Source: Embleya scabrispora DSM 41855
GTDB taxonomy: Bacteria; Actinomycetota; Actinomycetes; Streptomycetales; Streptomycetaceae
NCBI RefSeq assembly: GCF_000372745.1
Contig: NZ_KB889640.1
Coordinates: 62,194 to 126,193, forward strand
DNA length: 64,000 bases
Direction: 5' to 3'
Shown here: positions 8,638 to 17,286 of the stretch, in pieces
Layout: each line of letters begins with the position of its first letter
Numbering within the stretch: the first letter of the stretch is position 1
Made by a program: the position numbers and the translations under genes
Notes under the pieces: generated by a model
Databases searched by the model: none
What the model was told of the DNA's origin: nothing
Seen by the model: the letters and a program-made list of their open reading frames with translations, nothing else

Positions 8638-9090
8638 GTGGTGGTGTCGGCGGAACTGGCATTCTCGGCGGGAGATCTGGCCCGGATGCGGTTCGCCGTC
8701 TCGCCGATGTGGGAGGTCGGACCGAGCTTTCGGCTGTTGGGTTCCGGCGCCGCCCATCCGGTGCACCGGCCCTGGATCGAGCAGGTCCGTCCCCGACTGG
8801 TGGCCGCCGGGCTGGACCGGGCCGACTCGCCGAACTGATCCCGCCGTCGGGCTACGTTCCCGACTTCCTCAACCCGACGCCCCCGGGGCCCGCCCCCACC
8901 CTGGCGGCGGAGCCGGCCGGGATCGTGGCCGCTCCGGTCGCCGCGGTGCGCCGCGATCTGGACCGGCTGCGGCACGAGCGGGGCGGGCTGGGCCCCAGGT
9001 CCGAGGCGCTGTACGCCGACCCGCGCGCTCGGTTGGCCCGGGTCGCGGAGGAGATCGAGGCGTATTGGGAGTTGGCGCTCGCGCCGTACG
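8638..9090 (+). pseudogene. Truncated, frameshifted ArsR/winged-helix-type regulator
   Basis: The stretch ELAFSAGDLARMRFAV then AHPVHRPWIEQVRPRL is the well-conserved N-terminal region of a family of actinomycete ArsR-like transcriptional regulators. Just after LVAAGLDR, near 8817-8821, the frame stops. The same family continues in the next frame as LAELIPPSGYVPDFLNPTPP, then AAPVAAVRRDLDRLR and EAYWELALAPY. Restoring one G in the GG run would rejoin them. Homology ends at about 9085, so the C-terminal winged-helix DNA-binding part is missing. This is therefore a decayed gene with one frameshift and a 3' deletion. The single-base event alone could be a sequencing error, but the truncation is not explained that way. 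Confidence 0.75.
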
Positions 9091-9289
9091 TCGCCCTCCG
9101 AGCCGTCGCGGGGCCACAGTGCGACGGCGACCAGGATCGCGGCCCGGACGCCCGGCGGAACGATCGGCCGGTAGCTCACCCTCGAGGAGGCAGCGTGTTC
9201 CCCATCGCTTGTCCGAAAGGTGGACGAAGCGCAGATTTTGTGCGCCGAGACGGGCGTGCGAGAGTGGTTCACGGAGCCGGAACAGGCTT

Positions 9290-9330
9290 CCGGACGAGGC
9301 ACGCCGTACCCGGCCAGGACAAGACGGTGT
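9290..9330 (+). promoter_or_regulatory. Guanidine-III riboswitch (ykkC-III)
   Basis: The 41-nt element CCGGACGAGGCACGCCGTAC... ending AAGACGGTGT matches, nearly base for base, the ykkC-III consensus as I know it (CCGGACGAGG, GCGCCGUACCCGG, CAGGACAAGACGGYGY). Differences are a few covarying or loop positions (CACGCC/GGTGT). The element folds as a small pseudoknot that closes around guanidinium. It ends immediately before the GGGAG ribosome-binding site (9333-9337) of the SMR transporter gene, so ligand binding would open translation. Placement directly before a Gdx-type exporter is the known biological context. Confidence 0.93.
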
Positions 9331-9347
9331 CTGGGAGCGTGCCTGTC

Positions 9348-9662
9348 ATGGCTTGGATCGTCCTGATCATCTCCGGTGTCCTGGAAGCCGTCTGGGCGAC
9401 GGCGCTGGGCAAGTCCGCCGGATTCAGCAAGATCGTGCCGACCGTCGTGTTCGGCCTCGGCTTGGCCGCGAGCATGGCGGGTCTGGCGTACGCACTGCGC
9501 ACCCTGCCGATCGGCACCGGCTACGCGGTGTGGGTGGGCATCGGCGCCGTATTGACCGTCAGCTACGCGATGATCTTCGACGGCGAGGCGTTCTCCGTCG
9601 TCAAGCTCCTGCTGCTGGCCGGAATCGTCGGCAGCGTGGTCGGCCTGAAGGTCCTGCACTAG
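9348..9662 (+). CDS. gdx: SMR-family guanidinium exporter (Gdx/SugE type)
   Basis: Four-helix small multidrug resistance protein (104 aa) that works as a dual-topology dimer exchanging guanidinium for protons. ATG 9348 has GGGAG 10 nt upstream. The essential Glu of helix 1 is in LIISGVLEAVWATALG (Glu13), with the Gdx-type W following. Further marks are LRTLPIGTGYAVWVGIGAVLT in helix 3 and the C-terminal GSVVGLKVLH. These resemble SugE/Gdx more than EmrE. The guanidine-III riboswitch in its leader gives an independent assignment: the gene should be induced by guanidine. It is monocistronic, with a strong terminator right after it. Confidence 0.93.
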   Translation: MAWIVLIISGVLEAVWATALGKSAGFSKIVPTVVFGLGLAASMAGLAYALRTLPIGTGYAVWVGIGAVLTVSYAMIFDGEAFSVVKLLLLAGIVGSVVGLKVLH

Positions 9663-9684
9663 AGCGCGCCACCGTGGGGCCCGT

Positions 9685-9736
9685 ACCGGGCCGGCGGCCG
9701 AGCCTCGCGCCGGCGAGGGTCGGCCGCCGGCCCGGT
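9685..9736. terminator. Bidirectional terminator between gdx and ABM monooxygenase
   Basis: A 17-bp perfect inverted repeat (ACCGGGCCGGCGGCCGA at 9685-9701, complement at 9720-9736). The 18-nt spacer itself holds an inner 6-bp hairpin (CCTCGC/GCGAGG). It lies between two convergent genes. Confidence 0.85.
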
Positions 9737-9764
9737 GGTCCTGGTTCGATCCGGCTCCGCCGGA

Positions 9765-10088
9765 TCAGTCGATCCGCAACTCGCCCATCGCACTCCACCC
9801 GTTCACATCCGGGATCACCGTGCTCACGATCTCGGGCGTGTGGCGGATCAGCGGACGGAACCGCTCCAGAGCCGCCTTGAAGTGGTCGGAGTTCACGTGC
9901 GCCGCAGCCGCGTCGTCCCGAAACGCCTCGACCAGCACGTAGGTGTTCGGGTCCTCGACGCTGCGCGACCACTCGAACCACAGGTTGCCCGGTTCACCCC
10001 GGGTGGCCTCGGTGAACGCCGCAGCGTGCTCGGGCCACTGTTCGGCGTGCTCGGGCTTCACCGGAAACTTCACCACGATGAAAATCAT
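9765..10088 (-). CDS. Putative quinol monooxygenase / ABM-domain protein (107 aa)
   Basis: Single antibiotic-biosynthesis-monooxygenase (ABM) domain, a dimeric ferredoxin-like fold. Members oxidise quinols or small aromatics without a cofactor, or act as small binding proteins (YgiN group). The N-terminal strand MIFIVVKFPVKPEHAEQW, the EPGNLWFEWSRSVEDPNTYVLVEAF core and the HFKAAL helix with HVNSDHF are classic ABM features. The ATG at 10088 starts at a methionine followed by the first strand, as expected for this fold. It lies 89 bp downstream of the SMP-30 gene on the same strand, so co-transcription is plausible. Substrate unknown. Confidence 0.9.
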   Translation of the reverse strand: MIFIVVKFPVKPEHAEQWPEHAAAFTEATRGEPGNLWFEWSRSVEDPNTYVLVEAFRDDAAAAHVNSDHFKAALERFRPLIRHTPEIVSTVIPDVNGWSAMGELRID

Positions 10089-10177
10089 TGGGTAACTCTA
10101 GGTCATCGCACGTGTCCGCCAGGCGAATCCGACCGGTCCCAGGAGCGCGTCCGCCGCACTGTGCGATCCGCCCGTAC

Positions 10178-11026
10178 TCATCCGTCGGCCGCCGGCGCCG
10201 ACACCGGGACGGCGACGAGTCGACCGGTACGCGGGCCGCCCGTCGGGGCGTCCATGCCGCGCCATTCGGTGGCGACGACGAACAGCGTCGCGCCGTCGGC
10301 GCCACCCAGCGCGCACGAGAAGCAGCCCCGGTCGAACTCGACCGTTCGCAGCACCTCGCCGCCCTCCCCAACGCGCACACAACACTTGTTGGGCACGTCC
10401 GCGTACCAGACGGCGCCCTCGGCATCGAGGCAGATCCCGTCCGGGACCCCGTCGCCGAGGTCGGCCCACACCCGGCGCCGGGACAACCCGCCGTCGGGCG
10501 CGATGTCGAAGGCGGTGAGCCGGTGGCCGTACGACTCGGCGACGATCAGCGTCGAGCCGTCCGACGTCACCGCCATGCCGTTGGGAAAGACGACGTCCTC
10601 GGCCACCCGACGGGCCGAGCCGTCCGCACCGATCAGCGCGACGAACCCGGGCCGGAACGGCTCCCCTGCCGCCATGTCGAAGCCGATCGCGTTGACGTAC
10701 GCGTGGCCGCGCTCGTGCACCACGATCTCGTTGAAGCCGGTCCCGAGGGCGCGCAGATCCGCGTGGCCGGCCAACGACCCGTCCGCTTCGAGGCTCACCA
10801 CCCTCGCCTCACTGGACGAGACGATCAGCAAGCGCCCGTCCGGCAGCCAGTCGATGCACATCGGCATCGACGGAAACGGCACCCCCACCACGACCTCGCC
10901 GACACCGTCCGGGCCGACCGCGACGATCTCCTGGGCGCCCCAATCGCAGAACCACACCCGGCCCCGATGCCACCGCACCGACTCGCCGAAGACGATGTTC
11001 TCCCGCAGGACGGTCCACTCGGACAT
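10178..11026 (-). CDS. SMP-30/gluconolactonase-like six-bladed beta-propeller (282 aa)
   Basis: Calcium-dependent lactone hydrolase family (SMP-30, LRE). ATG 11026 has AAGGAG 9 nt upstream. The metal-site segments are visible: FGESVRWHRGRVWFCDWG near the N-terminus (Glu ligand), FNEIVVHERGHAYVN, FPNGMAVTSDGSTLIVAES (Asn ligand), and GVPDGICLDAEGAVWYADV (Asp ligand). All four expected metal or catalytic positions look intact. The protein has no signal peptide and is probably cytosolic. Next to an ABM monooxygenase, it might hydrolyse a lactone formed from an oxidised aromatic or sugar, but this is only inferred from proximity. Confidence 0.9.
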   Translation of the reverse strand: MSEWTVLRENIVFGESVRWHRGRVWFCDWGAQEIVAVGPDGVGEVVVGVPFPSMPMCIDWLPDGRLLIVSSSEARVVSLEADGSLAGHADLRALGTGFNEIVVHERGHAYVNAIGFDMAAGEPFRPGFVALIGADGSARRVAEDVVFPNGMAVTSDGSTLIVAESYGHRLTAFDIAPDGGLSRRRVWADLGDGVPDGICLDAEGAVWYADVPNKCCVRVGEGGEVLRTVEFDRGCFSCALGGADGATLFVVATEWRGMDAPTGGPRTGRLVAVPVSAPAADG

Positions 11027-11242
11027 GAGCCACGACTCCTTCGTCGACCCCGAGGCGGGCCGCCGGCGACGTCGACGGCGGATCCCTGCCCTCGTGGGAT
11101 AGACCCGCGCCTACCCGAAAACTCATCGCCGACAGCCCTCGGGCCCCCACGCGATCGACACGCGCCCCGGAGACCCGGCCCCACGCAGGCGACCCGCAGC
11201 CCGCGGACCCGCCCCTCGCGGCGCACAACGGCCCGGCGGCGG

Positions 11243-11683
11243 TCAGGCCAGGCGCTTGGCGAAGACGTACTCGGTGCTGCCCGGCGGGTAGTCCGGCACG
11301 GTGCCGACGAGTTCGTAGCCCTGTTTCCGGTAGAACCCGGGCGCCTGGAACTCCCAGGTCGCCAGGCGCACATGGCGGCAATCGCGCTCGGTCAGCGCCA
11401 TCTTCTCGGCCCGGGCCAGGAGTTCGCCACCGAGCCCGGTGCCGCGCCGGGCCGCGTCGACCCACAGGAGGTCCACATGCAGCCAGTAGGCCCATGTGTG
11501 TCCGACCAAGCCGCCGACGATCGTGCCGTCCTCGTCGAGAGCGAAGAGATGCAGGGCCACGTCGTCCTCGGCGTCGGTCCCCTGCAGCCCGGCCAGGTGC
11601 GGCGATGCCGCCACATTCGTCTCACCGAGCCGCTGCCCGAGCCAGGCCCGACGATCCGCGTCCACATTCGTTTCGAACCGCAT
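11243..11683 (-). CDS. GNAT-family N-acetyltransferase (146 aa)
   Basis: Acetyl-CoA-dependent acyltransferase of the GNAT fold, acceptor unknown. ATG 11683 is chosen over the adjacent GTG. Strand order is typical: DDVALHLFALDEDGTIVGGLVGHTW, then LHVDLLWVDAARRGTGLGGELL. The latter holds the acetyl-CoA pyrophosphate loop (R-R-G-T-G-L-G, the Q/RxxGxG/A motif A). RLATWEFQAPGFYRKQGYELVGTVPDYPPG gives the C-terminal motif B. The full domain is present, unlike the GNAT remnant near 26.8 kb. It is monocistronic; the 11027-11242 region separates it from the SMP-30 gene. Confidence 0.92.
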   Translation of the reverse strand: MRFETNVDADRRAWLGQRLGETNVAASPHLAGLQGTDAEDDVALHLFALDEDGTIVGGLVGHTWAYWLHVDLLWVDAARRGTGLGGELLARAEKMALTERDCRHVRLATWEFQAPGFYRKQGYELVGTVPDYPPGSTEYVFAKRLA

Positions 11684-11748
11684 CACACACCCACCCTAGC
11701 CGGCCGGCCGCCTCGCATCGAGCCGGGGTCATCCGGTCGGGACCGTCC

Positions 11749-13356
11749 TCAGCCGCCGTCCACCGCGTACCAGACCGCCGTGTCCGCGGGAAGCACGCCA
11801 CCTCCCGGCAGTTCCGCACTGGCCAGCAACACCGCGCCGTACTCCGGCAACCGCACCGGCTCCGCACCCGGGTTCACCGCGCACACCAGCGACTCGCCGC
11901 GGCTGAAGACCAATGTGCCCGCGGGCGCGTCGAGCCACCGCAGTGCCGCGCCGTCGCCCAACTCCGGGTGCGTGCGCCGGATCGCCAGCGCGGACCGGTA
12001 CAGCGACAACGTCGACGTCGGGTCGTCCCACTGCACCTCCACGCTGAGCTCGCGCCATTCGCGGGGCTGCGGCAGCCACGGGGCCGCGCCGCCCGGCGCA
12101 CCGAATCCGTACGGCGCCCGCTCGCCCGACCACGGCAGCGGCACCCGGCACCCGTCCCGGCCGCGTTCGGTGTGCCCGGACCGCTCCCAGCGCGGGTCCT
12201 GCAGCACGTCGTCGGGCAGGTCGAGCACCTCCGGCAGGCCCAGCTCCTCACCCTGGTACACGTACACCGAACCCGGCAGCGCCAGCGTCAGCAGCGCGGC
12301 GGCCCGAGCCCGGCGCAGGCCGATCGCGCCGCCCCCGTACCGCGTCACGTGCCGGCGCACGTCGTGGTTGGACAACACCCACGTCGCGGGCGCACCGACC
12401 TCGGCCGAGCCGGCGAGTGAGGCGTCGATCACCTCGCGCAGCGCGTCGGCGGACCAATCGGTGCCCAGGTAGTGGAAGTTGAAAGCCTGGTGCAGCTCGT
12501 CCGGGCGCACGTAGCGCGCGGTGCGCTCGGGACCGGGCGTCCACGCCTCCGCGACGGCCATCCGGGCGCCGGGGTACGCGTCGAGGATCCGCCGCCACGC
12601 GCGGTAGATCTCGTGTACCCCCTCCTGGTCGAAGAACGGCAGTTCGGCGCTGCCGAGCAGCTCGACGCCCGCGCCGGTACCGACGTCCGGCAGTCCCGGC
12701 GCCTTGACCAGGCCGTGCGCCACGTCGACCCGGAACCCGTCTACGCCCAGGTCCAGCCAGAAGCGCAGGATGTTCTCGAACTCGGCCCGGACCCCCTGGT
12801 GTTCCCAGTTCAGGTCCGGCTGCTCGGGGGCGAACAGGTGCAGATACCAGTCGCCGTCCGGCAGCCGGGTCCAGGCCCGACCCCCGAACACCGACTCCCA
12901 GTCGTTGGGCGGGAGTTCACCGTTCTCGCCGCGGCCCGCGCGGAAGTGGTAGCGCTCCCGGGCGGCCGAGCCGGGGCCGGCCGCGAGCGCCTCGACGAAC
13001 CATGCGTGCGCCTCGGAGGTGTGATTGGGCACCACGTCGACGATCACCCGCAGGCCCTGCGCATGTGCGTCGCGCACCAACGCGTCGGCGTCCTGCAACG
13101 TCCCGAACAGCGGGTCCACGGCCCGGTAGTCGGCCACGTCGTAGCCGTGATCGGCCTGCGGGGAGGCGTAGAACGGGGTGAGCCACACCGCGTCCACGCC
13201 CAGCGCGCTCAGATAGCGCAATCGGCTGCGAACCCCGAGCAGATCGCCGATCCCGTCGCCGTTGCCGTCCGCGAAGCTGCGCACGTACACCTGATAGATC
13301 ACCGAATCGCGCCACCAATCGGTGGTCGTGGGGGAGTTCGTGGTCATGACGGTCAT
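11749..13356 (-). CDS. aglA: GH13 alpha-glucosidase (oligo-1,6-glucosidase/AglA type)
   Basis: Cytoplasmic retaining alpha-glucosidase (535 aa) that splits imported maltodextrins to glucose. ATG 13356 follows AGGGA by 9 nt; a second ATG lies 3 codons in. GH13 regions in order are VIYQVYVRSFADGNGDGIGDL, region I DVVPNHTS, region II GFRVDVAHG (nucleophile Asp), region III AVAEAW (acid/base Glu), and region IV VLSNHDV (third Asp). The NGDGIGD loop near the N-terminus is the Ca-binding type loop of this subfamily. It is last in the maltodextrin operon, 167 bp after the permease gene, with a hexanucleotide repeat in the gap. It would consume what the transporter brings in. Confidence 0.93.
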   Translation of the reverse strand: MTVMTTNSPTTTDWWRDSVIYQVYVRSFADGNGDGIGDLLGVRSRLRYLSALGVDAVWLTPFYASPQADHGYDVADYRAVDPLFGTLQDADALVRDAHAQGLRVIVDVVPNHTSEAHAWFVEALAAGPGSAARERYHFRAGRGENGELPPNDWESVFGGRAWTRLPDGDWYLHLFAPEQPDLNWEHQGVRAEFENILRFWLDLGVDGFRVDVAHGLVKAPGLPDVGTGAGVELLGSAELPFFDQEGVHEIYRAWRRILDAYPGARMAVAEAWTPGPERTARYVRPDELHQAFNFHYLGTDWSADALREVIDASLAGSAEVGAPATWVLSNHDVRRHVTRYGGGAIGLRRARAAALLTLALPGSVYVYQGEELGLPEVLDLPDDVLQDPRWERSGHTERGRDGCRVPLPWSGERAPYGFGAPGGAAPWLPQPREWRELSVEVQWDDPTSTLSLYRSALAIRRTHPELGDGAALRWLDAPAGTLVFSRGESLVCAVNPGAEPVRLPEYGAVLLASAELPGGGVLPADTAVWYAVDGG

Positions 13357-13373
13357 CGATGAGCGTCCCTTCG

Positions 13374-13445
13374 CGGAAACGGAAACGGAAACGGAAGCGG
13401 AGACGGGACCCGGAACCGGGAACGGGAACGGGAACGGGAACGGGA
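13374..13445. repeat. Tandem hexanucleotide repeat (CGGAAA/CGGGAA) upstream of aglA
   Basis: Twelve consecutive 6-bp units, beginning as CGGAAA x3 and drifting to (A)CGGGA x4, between the malG-like stop and the aglA start. On the mRNA strand this is a GUUUCC/GUUCCC pyrimidine-rich run ending 17 bp before the ATG. The perfect late copies suggest recent slippage. The length could vary between strains. Confidence 0.9.
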
Positions 13446-13523
13446 ATGTGACACGAGAGAAGGCGGGCCGGGGACCGGGGTGGATCGCCTCGTCGAGGGC
13501 CGCCGGGCGGCGCGAGCGCGAGT

Positions 13524-14375
13524 TCAGCTCTTGACCGCGCCCGCCGTCAGTCCGCCCACGATGAACCGCTGGAGGAACTGGAACAGCACCAGCACCGGCA
13601 GCGCGGCGATCAGCACCCCGGCGGCGAACACGCCCCAGTTCCGGCCGACTCCGTACGAGATGAAGTGGTAGAGCCCGACCGCCAGGGTCTGCTTGTCCGG
13701 GTCGTTCAGCACCAGGCTCGCGATCACGAAGTCGTTGAGCGTCGCGACGAAGGACAGCAGCGCCACCACCGCCAACACCGGTGCCACCAGGGGCAATACG
13801 ATCCGGAAGAACACCTGGGCATGGGATGCGCCGTCGATCCGCGCGGCCTCGTCCAGGTCGCGCGGCACGGTGTCGAAGAACCCCTTCATCAGGTAGGTGT
13901 TCACTCCCAGCGCGCCGCCGAGGTAGATCATCACCAGGCCCAGCCGGCTGCCCAGGCCGATCGCCGGAAACACGTCGTCGAACGCGGACAGCAGCAGGAA
14001 CAGTGCCACGTACGCGAGCAATTGCGGGAACATCTGGACCAACAACAGCGTGGTCAGCCCGGCCTTTCGGCCCCGGAAGCGGAACCGGGAGAACGCGTAG
14101 CCGGCGCACGCGCCCAGGAACACCGACCCGATCGCGGTGGCCAGGCCGACCGCCATCGAGTTGACGAACCACTTGCCGAACGGATGCAGCGGGTCGTCGA
14201 ACAGTTCCCGATAGTGCGCCCCGGTGGTGTCCGCGAACAGCTCGTTGGAGCCGGTCAGGGTGCCACTCGGGTTCAACGACGCGGAGATCACGAACACCAG
14301 CGGGAAGACCGCGACCAGCACCGCGAGGACGCCGACCAGGTGCCGCCATCCGACGCGGACGAACCAGGTGATCAT
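13524..14375 (-). CDS. malG: Maltodextrin ABC transporter permease (MalG type)
   Basis: Inner-membrane permease (283 aa) of a carbohydrate uptake-1 (CUT1) ABC importer. ATG 14375 overlaps the malF stop by 4 bp (ATGA). About six membrane spans are visible. The cytoplasmic EAA loop that contacts the ATPase is DEAARIDGASHAQVFFRIVLPL, with the essential EAAxIDGA...PL pattern intact. The C-terminal RFIVGGLTAGAVKS is the signature end of MalG permeases. No ATPase gene is in the operon, as in other Streptomyces sugar systems that share a distant MsiK-type ATPase. Confidence 0.93.
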   Translation of the reverse strand: MITWFVRVGWRHLVGVLAVLVAVFPLVFVISASLNPSGTLTGSNELFADTTGAHYRELFDDPLHPFGKWFVNSMAVGLATAIGSVFLGACAGYAFSRFRFRGRKAGLTTLLLVQMFPQLLAYVALFLLLSAFDDVFPAIGLGSRLGLVMIYLGGALGVNTYLMKGFFDTVPRDLDEAARIDGASHAQVFFRIVLPLVAPVLAVVALLSFVATLNDFVIASLVLNDPDKQTLAVGLYHFISYGVGRNWGVFAAGVLIAALPVLVLFQFLQRFIVGGLTAGAVKS

Positions 14376-15994
14376 GTCTGCTCCTCGAACGCGCGGCTGC
14401 GACGCAGGCCGATGACGGAGATCGCGGCGACCACCACGAAGATCAGGATCGAGACGGCGCAGGCCATGCCGTACTGGCGGTTGCTGCCGCCGAAGGCGAG
14501 CTTGTACACGAGCGAGATCAGCAGGTCGGTGGACCCGACTTCGATCGGGGCGTCGGGATCCTTGGGACCGCCGCCGGTGAGCATGTAGATGACGTTGAAG
14601 TTGTTGAAGTTGAAGGCGAAGGCGGCGATCAGCATCGGGGTGACCGCGGTGAGCAGCAGCGGTATTTTGATGTGCCGCAACACCTGCCGCCGTCCGGCGC
14701 CGTCGATCCGGGCCGCCTCGGTGACCTCGGCCGGGATCGCCTGGAGCGCGCCGGTGCAGATCAGGAACATGTACGGGAAGCTGATCCAGACATTGACCGC
14801 GAGCACGCTCAGCCGAGCCAACCACGGGTCGGTCAGCCACGGGACGTGCGCGCCGTCGAGTAGCGAGACGTTGACGTAGCCGTAGTCGGTGTTGAGCATG
14901 CCCTGCCACACCAGCGCGGCCAGGAACGCCGGGAAGGCGTAGGGCAGCACGATCAGCGACCGGTAGATCCGGTGCCCGCCCAGGCGTTTGCCGTTCAGCA
15001 CGGTCGCCAGCACCAGGCCGATGCCGAACGGCAGCGCGACCGAGACGCCGGCGAAGACGAACGTCCATACCAGCACGCCCAGGAACGGGCCGCGGATGTC
15101 TTGGTCGGTCAGGATGCGTTCGAAGTTGTCCAGGCCGACGAAGACCTTCCAGCCCGGACTGAGCCGGGTGCCGTCCGGCGCCGCGAACACGCCGTCCGAG
15201 GTGGGCCGGTAGACGACTCCGCCGGCCCGGTCGGTGATCGTGTCCGCGTCGTGGTCGTAGACGAGCGTTGACCGGTAGGCGGCGGCGCTGATCCCGTCGG
15301 CGGTGCGCAGGCTGCCGCTGTTCGGGTCGTCCGTCACCGGCACCCGCAGCTCGCTGATCTCCTTTTGCCGGCCCGCGATCTGGCTGTACGTCAGGGCAAG
15401 CCAGCCGGGCGCGGCCACCGCGCGGCCGCCCGCGTCGTAGACGGGTTGCTCGACCGGCTCCAGCGGGTGGCCCGCCCAGCCCAGGCGCACGCTGCGGTCG
15501 GGCTGGGTCACCAGCAGGCCGACCCGGTCGCCGCGGGCGACGACCGAGGCGGGCCGCACCGGCGAGTCGGGGACGCGGGTCTCGCTGTGCGCGAGGATCG
15601 CCGCGACCGCGTCGGGCTTGTCGCTGTTGTGCCCGTCGCCGTAGTTGGTGAAGGCGGCGACGCCGGTGTACAGCACCACGTACACCTGGTAGACGAGCAG
15701 CAGCGCGATGCCGGGTGCGAGGTACTTGGCCGGCACGTGCCGCTTGCCGGCGTAGACGGCGTTCACCGCGACCGTGCCCACGAGCAGGGCGCCGAACATC
15801 CACCACGAACGATCCGCGGCCAGGGCGAGCAGCCCGTAGACCGCGAGCGCGTCGACGATGGCGAGCAGGACGATCCGGGTGGCGAGGCCGCCGAGTCCGC
15901 GGTGGCGGGCCGGGGCGGGCCGGCGCTCGCCCGATGAGGCCGGGTGCCGCCGCGGTGGGGTGTGCGGCGGCTGGGTGGGCAGGGTCTGGGTCAC
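14372..15994 (-). CDS. malF: Maltodextrin ABC transporter permease (MalF type)
   Basis: Larger permease (540 aa) of the CUT1 importer. GTG 15994 has GAGGAG at good distance. A long Pro/Arg-rich cytoplasmic N-terminus precedes two spans. A periplasmic domain of about 190 residues (from VLYTGVAAFTNYGDGHN to SPGWKVFVGLDNF) corresponds to the MalF P2-like insert that contacts the binding protein. Then follow the TM core and the EAA loop EVTEAARIDGAGRRQVLRHI. The end, RRSRAFEEQT, overlaps the next gene. The start lies 23 bp after the binding-protein gene. All features are normal for the family. Confidence 0.93.
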   Translation of the reverse strand: MTQTLPTQPPHTPPRRHPASSGERRPAPARHRGLGGLATRIVLLAIVDALAVYGLLALAADRSWWMFGALLVGTVAVNAVYAGKRHVPAKYLAPGIALLLVYQVYVVLYTGVAAFTNYGDGHNSDKPDAVAAILAHSETRVPDSPVRPASVVARGDRVGLLVTQPDRSVRLGWAGHPLEPVEQPVYDAGGRAVAAPGWLALTYSQIAGRQKEISELRVPVTDDPNSGSLRTADGISAAAYRSTLVYDHDADTITDRAGGVVYRPTSDGVFAAPDGTRLSPGWKVFVGLDNFERILTDQDIRGPFLGVLVWTFVFAGVSVALPFGIGLVLATVLNGKRLGGHRIYRSLIVLPYAFPAFLAALVWQGMLNTDYGYVNVSLLDGAHVPWLTDPWLARLSVLAVNVWISFPYMFLICTGALQAIPAEVTEAARIDGAGRRQVLRHIKIPLLLTAVTPMLIAAFAFNFNNFNVIYMLTGGGPKDPDAPIEVGSTDLLISLVYKLAFGGSNRQYGMACAVSILIFVVVAAISVIGLRRSRAFEEQT

Positions 15995-16017
15995 GGTCTC
16001 TCCTCGTCCGCTCCGCG

Positions 16018-17286
16018 TCAGCCGGCGGCGATCTTGGCGCGGATGCGGCCGGCCATCGCGGTGGTCAGCTCCGTCGGGTCGCCGCGGCCCTGGACGATGG
16101 CCAGTTGGGTCAGACCCCAGTCGGCCCAGACGCCGTCCATGGCGGGCAGGTTGGGCGTCGGCACACCGGCCTGCGCGGCACGGGCGAAGCCGGCCACCAC
16201 CGGGTCGTTCTCGACCTGGTCGAGCACGGCGGTGGCGGCCGGGACCCGGCCGCCGGTGTCGTACAGGGCGCGCTGGGCCTGCGGGGTGGACAGGTAGTTC
16301 AGCACGAAGTCCTGAGCCAGGATCGGGTTGGCCGACTTGGCGCCGACGAAGAAGCCCTGGACACCGACGAACGGCCGGGCCGGGGCGGTGTCCGCGCCGG
16401 GCACCGGGTCCACCGCGAACGGCACGTGCGCGGCCTTGAAGGTGGCCGCGTCCCACGGGCCGGCGAGCAGGAACGGGGTCCGACCCTTGAGGAACGCGTC
16501 GGTGGCGATGTCGGCGGTGAGCGAGGTGGAGATCACACCGTCCTTGCCCAGCCCGCGCAGCCACGGCGCGAAGCGCAGACAACCCGGGCTGTCCAGTTCG
16601 AGCCCGGCCGGGTCCCAGGCGCCGTCCGGCTTGGTGCCGAACACCCGACAGCCGAACGAGGTCTGCAACGGGTAGAGGTGGTACGGCGATCCGCTCTTGG
16701 GGTCGACCGGCACCGCGACCGGCAGCTTGGCCTTGCCCTCGTCGACCAGGCGCCGCCCGGTGGCGAGCAGTTCCTCGAACGAGGCGGGGGCCTGCGGCGC
16801 GAGTTCGGTGTTGCGCAGCAGCGCGATGCTGTCCACCGCGTAGGGCAGCCCGTAGGTGCGGCCCTCGTAGCGCATCGCCTCCAGCGCGACCGGGGAGAAC
16901 GCCGCGGCACGGTCGCCGAGTTCGAGCGGGGCCAGGACGCCGTTGTGCACGAGCTTGCCGAGCCAGTCGTGCGGGCCGACCACGACGTCGGGACCCTGCC
17001 CGGTGGGGGCCTGCGACACGAAGTCGTCGCGGATCTCGCCCAGTCCCTTCTGCACGACCTTGACCTTGACGCCCTTGTCCCGGGTGAACGCGGCGGCGAT
17101 CTCCTGGAGCGGCTTGGCCCGGGCGTCGTCGGCCCACACGGTGAGCGATCCGGTGGCCGCGGCCTGGCCGGACGCGGCGGGAGCGGCGGTCTTGTCGCCG
17201 TTGCCGGCGCCGCCGCTGCCACCACCGCATGCGGTGGCGAGCAACGTCGCGGCGAGCACGGCCGGAAGCAACAGGCGTGATCTCAC
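16018..17286 (-). CDS. malE: Maltodextrin-binding lipoprotein of the ABC importer
   Basis: Extracellular solute-binding protein family 1 (422 aa), membrane-anchored by lipid. GTG 17286 lies in a GTGA overlap with the preceding gene and is preceded by GAGGAGGA. The signal peptide (positively charged RSR, then LLLPAVLAATLLATAC) has its lipobox Cys at residue 20, followed by a Gly/Ser linker. The mature part shows GSLTVWADD, GPDVVVGPHDWLG, GLPYAVDSIALLRN, DAFLKGRTPFLLAGPWD and GVQGFFVGAKSAN. These are the recognisable blocks of maltose/maltodextrin-binding proteins. It feeds malF/malG immediately downstream. Confidence 0.93.
   Translation of the reverse strand: MRSRLLLPAVLAATLLATACGGGSGGAGNGDKTAAPAASGQAAATGSLTVWADDARAKPLQEIAAAFTRDKGVKVKVVQKGLGEIRDDFVSQAPTGQGPDVVVGPHDWLGKLVHNGVLAPLELGDRAAAFSPVALEAMRYEGRTYGLPYAVDSIALLRNTELAPQAPASFEELLATGRRLVDEGKAKLPVAVPVDPKSGSPYHLYPLQTSFGCRVFGTKPDGAWDPAGLELDSPGCLRFAPWLRGLGKDGVISTSLTADIATDAFLKGRTPFLLAGPWDAATFKAAHVPFAVDPVPGADTAPARPFVGVQGFFVGAKSANPILAQDFVLNYLSTPQAQRALYDTGGRVPAATAVLDQVENDPVVAGFARAAQAGVPTPNLPAMDGVWADWGLTQLAIVQGRGDPTELTTAMAGRIRAKIAAG

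Noticed and set aside
9150-9289. Possible small gene between the ArsR remnant and the riboswitch (frame with VREWFTEPEQA)
   Set aside because: Protein-like wording for about 25 codons only, no start signal, and it runs into the riboswitch and the transporter gene.
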